A DNA stretch of 16,982 nucleotides, from the NCBI GenBank assembly GCA_040376705.1, contig JBEIQE010000023.1:1-16982 (forward strand). Direction: 5' to 3'. This stretch comes from JBEIQE01 sp040376705. Lineage in GTDB: Bacteria; Pseudomonadota; Alphaproteobacteria; UBA2400. Of the stretch, positions 5,328 to 16,982 are shown piece by piece; position 1 is the first letter of the stretch; every line of letters starts with the position of its first letter. A model generated the notes under the pieces. The model was not told the DNA's origin, ran no database searches, and saw nothing but the letters and a program-made list of their open reading frames with translations. The position numbers and the translations under genes were made by a program.

Positions 5328-6650
5328 ATGGCCCATACCCTGCTTGCTGAATTGCCCAATCGCAAATTAACCGTTCTGCATAACGGCGTGAAAGTTGCCA
5401 GCTGGCAGGATGATAGTTTGGGCGACCGGGTTTACTTTGGTATTGGTATTGCAGCAGGCAGCAACAGCGACCCTATAGGTAAAGCCGGCCTTACCCATTT
5501 TACCGAGCATAACCTTTCCAGCACTACGACAGAGCATGCCATCAGACGCATGGGAGGCTGGATTGATCTAAGTACAAGCCGGAAAGATATGTCAACTACA
5601 GCTGGCGTTTTTACATGCCAGTTTATCAGCCAGTTCAAGCAGGTTGTTCAAGACCTGAAAACTCCCGACTTCCGGCAGGCGCGTATGGAAGTTGAGCGCA
5701 ACCGTATACTACGCGAAATTGCTGAGCGCGGATTTCTTACAAACATGGCCACACTGCAGTTGGCATGCCGGAATATGCCATACAATACACACCCCATTCT
5801 TGGCTCGACCGAGAGTGTGAAGAGTATTACCGCACAGGATGTGCGCACACATTGGCAGAATATTTTCCAACCTGAGCGTATTACTGTTGGCATGATAAGT
5901 AATGTCTCGCACGCCACTGCCATTGCCCTGGCTGAAGAGCATTTTGGCGGAATGAGCAATACTGGCAGTGTTATACATGAGAATAACTCGCCATTTTATC
6001 CTGCAACACTGGTAAGGAATGCCTTCAACCCAGAGGTTCAGGCTAGTGTCATTTTCAAACTACCTGAGACTAACCCCGTTATGGGCACTCTTATCGCCAA
6101 CCTTCTTGGCAGCATACCTGATCTGAGTATTGTAGAGGAAATAAGCCGCCGCAGAGGATTGGTATACGATAGCAGTGTGCAGGCAAAAACAACAGGCACG
6201 CAGCATACACTTAACTTAGACTATTTATTTGAGGCTCGGCATGCCTCTGAGATAGGGGCTGTTGTAAGTGAAAAAACCCGCAATCTGGCGCTACACCTAA
6301 CGCCGCATCATCTGGCTACCTCTGCCGAATACGATCGCTTCTGCACACTTGAACAAAAACCCTCACCCGCTGTTGCATTACGTACACTTCTCAATTCAGC
6401 AATGCTGCGCAGTGAGCTGCCTCTTACACCGGCCGAGGATTTAGCCAGAACCGTGATGCCCAGCTTTGACGAAGTCAGATGTATAGCCAATTACATGTTC
6501 AAGCAACCGCCAGCAGTGGCCATCAGCAGCCGTGATGGAATTGGCTTTATGCAGGATCTACGTCCGGATTTTGAGCTGCCACCGTTACCTCAGCGCAAAG
6601 GCAGTGCTTTCGGCAACATGATGCGCAAACTCGCACATCGCCTGCCGTGA
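5328..6650 (+). CDS. M16B-type zinc metallopeptidase, single subunit with intact active site
   Basis: A 440-residue protein from ATG 5328, full length for the family of mitochondrial processing peptidase (MPP) and bacterial PqqL/YmxG-like proteases. The inverted zinc motif HFTEH at 57-61 supplies His57, Glu60 (general base) and His61. Aligned by eye to yeast beta-MPP from memory, ERNRILRE at 123-130 supplies Glu130 as third zinc ligand, with a gap to the motif about 7 residues shorter than in MPP. The C-terminal half keeps the RRRGLVY signature (274-280), equivalent to the substrate-binding RxxRGLxYS region. It should therefore be an active peptidase rather than the inactive partner subunit. 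No signal peptide or membrane segment is seen, so it is probably cytoplasmic. M16B proteins often come as an active/inactive pair, but no partner is encoded next door. It converges on the exonuclease gene with a 2-nt gap. Substrate unknown. Confidence 0.82.
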   Translation: MAHTLLAELPNRKLTVLHNGVKVASWQDDSLGDRVYFGIGIAAGSNSDPIGKAGLTHFTEHNLSSTTTEHAIRRMGGWIDLSTSRKDMSTTAGVFTCQFISQFKQVVQDLKTPDFRQARMEVERNRILREIAERGFLTNMATLQLACRNMPYNTHPILGSTESVKSITAQDVRTHWQNIFQPERITVGMISNVSHATAIALAEEHFGGMSNTGSVIHENNSPFYPATLVRNAFNPEVQASVIFKLPETNPVMGTLIANLLGSIPDLSIVEEISRRRGLVYDSSVQAKTTGTQHTLNLDYLFEARHASEIGAVVSEKTRNLALHLTPHHLATSAEYDRFCTLEQKPSPAVALRTLLNSAMLRSELPLTPAEDLARTVMPSFDEVRCIANYMFKQPPAVAISSRDGIGFMQDLRPDFELPPLPQRKGSAFGNMMRKLAHRLP

Positions 6651-6652
6651 AT

Positions 6653-7228
6653 TTATTTAAATGGCGAAGCCACGCCCTGCCGCATAAGCTCTTTAATCGC
6701 AGCCAGGATCGAGAGACTGTCGCCAAGGCCGGTATGCTCGGTAATCAGCAGCGGCACGCCTAAGGTGCCCGCGAGGCGACCTGAGTTAATACCTTTGGTC
6801 TGTGGCGCGTGCTTATGAAACCACGGTGCGAGATTAGTCGCGTCAATGGTCGGCCAATCCACAGGCACTGGTATATTGTTAAGCTGCATATTCTCAGCCA
6901 GCACAGATACATCTCCGCCGTAGGACCACGGCGGCAAGCCGCCGGTAAATTGCATAAAGCGCTGCAAGCCAGTTGCAAAATCCAGACCATCCGCATCGAG
7001 CTGCTCCTGCCTGATGCTCGTGAGGCCGATGAAATAAGCCGAGAGCTGCGGATTACGTACAGGCTTAGTCAATACCTCGAACGTCCCAATAACCTCTAAA
7101 CTATCCTCATCAATCTTCACGGCGCCAATCTGCACCAACTCACGATATTCATTAGGCCCGCTCCATTTGCGCGCCATTGCGCCTTCCCACGAAGTGAACT
7201 CGGTATCGAAGATGATGGCCTGAGGCAT
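6653..7228 (-). CDS. DEDDh 3'-5' exonuclease (RNase T / DnaQ-like fold)
   Basis: A 191-residue protein consisting of little more than one exonuclease domain. The four acidic metal ligands and the catalytic histidine are visible: Exo I DTE at 8-10 (Asp8, Glu10), Exo II Asp106 in YGGDVSVLAEN, and Exo III HTGLGD at 165-170 (His165, Asp170), which defines the DEDDh subgroup. It would use two metal ions to remove 3' nucleotides from single-stranded RNA or DNA. The context around Exo I recalls ERI-1/KapD-like enzymes more than DNA polymerase III epsilon, and there is no clamp-binding tail that I can see. Its ATG overlaps the stop of the GGDEF gene by one base (TAATG), so translation is probably coupled. 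Substrate unknown. Alternatives are an oligoribonuclease-like or DnaQ-like role; oligoribonuclease is less likely because the flanking motifs differ. Confidence 0.85.
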   Translation of the reverse strand: MPQAIIFDTEFTSWEGAMARKWSGPNEYRELVQIGAVKIDEDSLEVIGTFEVLTKPVRNPQLSAYFIGLTSIRQEQLDADGLDFATGLQRFMQFTGGLPPWSYGGDVSVLAENMQLNNIPVPVDWPTIDATNLAPWFHKHAPQTKGINSGRLAGTLGVPLLITEHTGLGDSLSILAAIKELMRQGVASPFK

Positions 7229-8268
7229 TATGCAGCTACTGCAATTTCAATACGGTTGCGGCCATTCTGTTTGGCGTTATACAGCGCAGCATCCGCCAGA
7301 TTAATCGCTTGATCAATCGTCATACCTTTAGCAGGCTCCGCCAGAACGGCACCGCTGCTGAGTGTAAAGGCAATATCGCCCTTCTCGCTATTCACTGGCA
7401 GTGCTGCCACCAGCTGGCGGATACGTTCGAGCACCTGCACCATCTCATCTTTCTTGCAGCTGGGCAAAACCACCAAAAACTCTTCGCCACCCATACGGCC
7501 CACGGTATCCTCTACCCGCAATACCGAGGTCATGCGGCGTGCCAGGCTCTGCAGTACCACATCGCCAGCCGGATGGCCGTAGGTATCATTGATCTTCTTG
7601 AAGTGATCGACATCAAGAATAGCCACAACCACTGTGCTGTTCTTGCGTATTGCCTCAGCCCAGGCCCGTTTGAGTGCCTCGCCTGTACCAAGACGGTTAA
7701 GCAGATGCGTGAGCGGATCGATCATCGCCAGACGCTGGGATTTAGCCAGTTCTACTTGAAGCTTGGCATTTTCAGCCATAAGTGCATTTGAACGCAGCTC
7801 AGTTTCAATCATATCGGCCAGATCGCGCAACACCTGCAATTGCACAGCTGTGAGGTTGCGTGGGCGCGTATCAATGGCACACAAAGTACCCACATTAAAA
7901 CCATCGGGCGAACGTACAGGCGCACCTGCGTAAAAAGCGACTTTAAGATTGCCTTTAACTGCAGGGTTATCGCGAAAACGCCTATCGTCTCGTGCGTCAT
8001 TCACTTGCAGTATGTTGTCATCCAAAATCGCATGAGCGCAGAACGACTGGTTACGATCAAGCGAATACCCGGGCAAACCTTGATTAGATTTCTGCCACTG
8101 CCGTGTTTCGTCAATCAGACTGAAAGCAGCCATGGGCACACCCAAGGTTGCACAAACCATACGCGTAATACGATCAAACCGCTCTTCCAGGGGGGTATCA
8201 ACAATATTGAGCTTATCCAGCGCAGCAAGACGCTGAACTTCGTTGGCGGGAATGGCTGGCTCTATCAT
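7228..8268 (-). CDS. GAF-GGDEF diguanylate cyclase
   Basis: A 346-residue soluble protein predicted to make cyclic di-GMP from two GTP. An N-terminal GAF sensor domain covers about residues 25-155 (ERFDRITRMVCATLGVPMAAFS, split here as about 29-50; later GTLCAIDTRPR at 127-137). A probable helical linker covers 155-180, and the GGDEF domain about 180-344. The active-site loop reads GGEEF at 260-264, a functional variant, with metal ligand Asp219 in DVDHFK and substrate-contact residues in KINDTYGHPAGD (225-236). The allosteric I-site RVED at 251-254 lies exactly five residues before GGEEF, so product inhibition is expected. There is no EAL domain, membrane segment or signal peptide. The gene starts behind AGGAG and has a perfect TATAAT hexamer just upstream. 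It is the first gene of a two-gene unit with the exonuclease. Confidence 0.93.
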   Translation of the reverse strand: MIEPAIPANEVQRLAALDKLNIVDTPLEERFDRITRMVCATLGVPMAAFSLIDETRQWQKSNQGLPGYSLDRNQSFCAHAILDDNILQVNDARDDRRFRDNPAVKGNLKVAFYAGAPVRSPDGFNVGTLCAIDTRPRNLTAVQLQVLRDLADMIETELRSNALMAENAKLQVELAKSQRLAMIDPLTHLLNRLGTGEALKRAWAEAIRKNSTVVVAILDVDHFKKINDTYGHPAGDVVLQSLARRMTSVLRVEDTVGRMGGEEFLVVLPSCKKDEMVQVLERIRQLVAALPVNSEKGDIAFTLSSGAVLAEPAKGMTIDQAINLADAALYNAKQNGRNRIEIAVAA

Positions 8269-8285
8269 GCTCGCTCCTGCACGCG

Positions 8286-8291
8286 ATTATA
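8286..8291 (-). promoter_or_regulatory. Possible -10 box for the diguanylate cyclase gene
   Basis: On the minus strand the perfect hexamer TATAAT lies 17 bp before the start codon. No good -35 is present at 16-18 bp spacing (TCATTC at 17). Start of transcription near 8279 would leave a leader of only about 11 nt that still includes AGGAG. An activator-dependent promoter is possible. Confidence 0.4.
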
Positions 8292-8337
8292 CGCAACCAT
8301 CATAATAAGAATGATTAACGATGCAACCCGCACAAAT

Positions 8338-8367
8338 AAAAACCCCGGCGGTTAGGCCGGGGTTTTT
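8338..8367. terminator. Symmetrical intrinsic terminator ending rpoBC
   Basis: AAAAACCCCGGC (8338-8349) pairs perfectly with GCCGGGGTTTTT (8356-8367) around a 6-nt loop: seven G-C pairs flanked by A-tracts and T-tracts. It begins 19 nt after the rpoC stop codon on the minus strand. The structure works in both directions, but there is no rightward gene in front of it. It separates the RNA polymerase operon from the cyclase and exonuclease genes. Confidence 0.93.
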
Positions 8368-8386
8368 GATCACTATTTTATGCAGT

Positions 8387-12556
<4,170 letters not shown>

Positions 12557-12581
12557 GTTCTTCTCCTAAAACTGTTTCGGC

Positions 12582-16832
<4,251 letters not shown>

Positions 16833-16957
16833 GTGGCTATGCTCCAGCGTCAGAAAAACTTGGAATTATTATATCTACAACAAAGAGGGCTCGGTGGCTG
16901 GCAGACTTGCCAACCACCGTCCCTTTTACATACGGGTGAAAGATCCCGTGCAAGGTC
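16833..16957 (-). promoter_or_regulatory. rplL-rpoB intercistronic region with hairpin and a TATAAT hexamer
   Basis: CGGTGG-C-TGGCA (16892-16903) pairs with TGCCA-A-CCACCG (16908-16919) around GACT: eleven base pairs with one mismatch. It has no T-run, so it would be at most a weak attenuator or an RNA processing site. In E. coli the same spacer holds an attenuator and an RNase III site. Downstream on the minus strand a perfect TATAAT (16873-16868) precedes rpoB by about 35 nt, but no -35 at proper spacing was found. Confidence 0.45.
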
Positions 16958-16982
16958 TTACTTGATCTCGACCTTGGCACCA
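16958..16982 (-). CDS. rplL: 50S ribosomal protein L7/L12, last seven residues (cut by window edge)
   Basis: Reading leftward from the right edge, the minus strand encodes GAKVEIK followed by TAA (16958-16960). This matches the usual C-terminus of L7/L12, the stalk protein that recruits translation factors. Position directly upstream of rpoB in the rplKAJL-rpoBC order supports the call. Only 25 bases are visible. Confidence 0.9.

Noticed and set aside
6662..6672. TGGC-GAA-GCCA hairpin at the M16/exonuclease convergence as a terminator
   Set aside because: Only four base pairs, inside the exonuclease coding end, and followed by a mixed A/T stretch rather than a T-run.

Overview
The window looks like part of the chromosome of an alphaproteobacterium. 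The ribosomal proteins, EF-G, the start of EF-Tu and both large RNA polymerase subunits read as alphaproteobacterial by eye. The EF-Tu stretch GHVDHGKTSLTAAIT resembles Rickettsia-like and other deep-branching lineages more than Rhizobiales or Rhodobacterales. I cannot place it below class from the sequence alone.

Right to left, all on the minus strand: the last codons of rplL (16958-16982), rpoB (12582-16832) and rpoC (8387-12556), ended by a strong symmetrical terminator at 8338-8367. Further left is the str operon: rpsL (2759-3130), rpsG (2276-2743), fusA (178-2256) and the first 47 codons of tuf (1-141). It has its own sigma70-type promoter at 3365-3393 and a leader of about 228 nt. Spacings inside both operons are 15-36 nt, each with a clear Shine-Dalgarno site.

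Between rpoC and rpsL, which are adjacent in many alphaproteobacteria, lie about 5 kb with four non-ribosomal genes. Two point right: a CbxX/CfqX (SpoVK)-type AAA+ ATPase (3756-5192) with an N-terminal domain I do not recognise, and a stand-alone M16 zinc peptidase (5328-6650) with its catalytic residues intact. Two point left and overlap by one base (TAATG): a GAF-GGDEF diguanylate cyclase (7228-8268) and a DEDDh 3'-5' exonuclease (6653-7228). The M16 and exonuclease genes converge with a 2-nt gap.

The 625-base region 3131-3755 has no convincing protein gene but is rich in structure: the str promoter with an A-tract, three small leader hairpins, a nested inverted repeat that could fold as RNA on the minus strand, a 15-bp palindrome and four GANTC sites. 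A perfect 10-bp inverted repeat stands before the M16 gene and contains two TTAACCAT elements like CtrA half-sites.

The most testable single-residue observation is arginine at RpoB position 565, the equivalent of E. coli Ser512 in the rifampicin cluster. I see no tRNA, rRNA, CRISPR array, insertion sequence or prophage. There is no proof of a new multi-gene system; the AAA+ ATPase and M16 peptidase pair is the best candidate.
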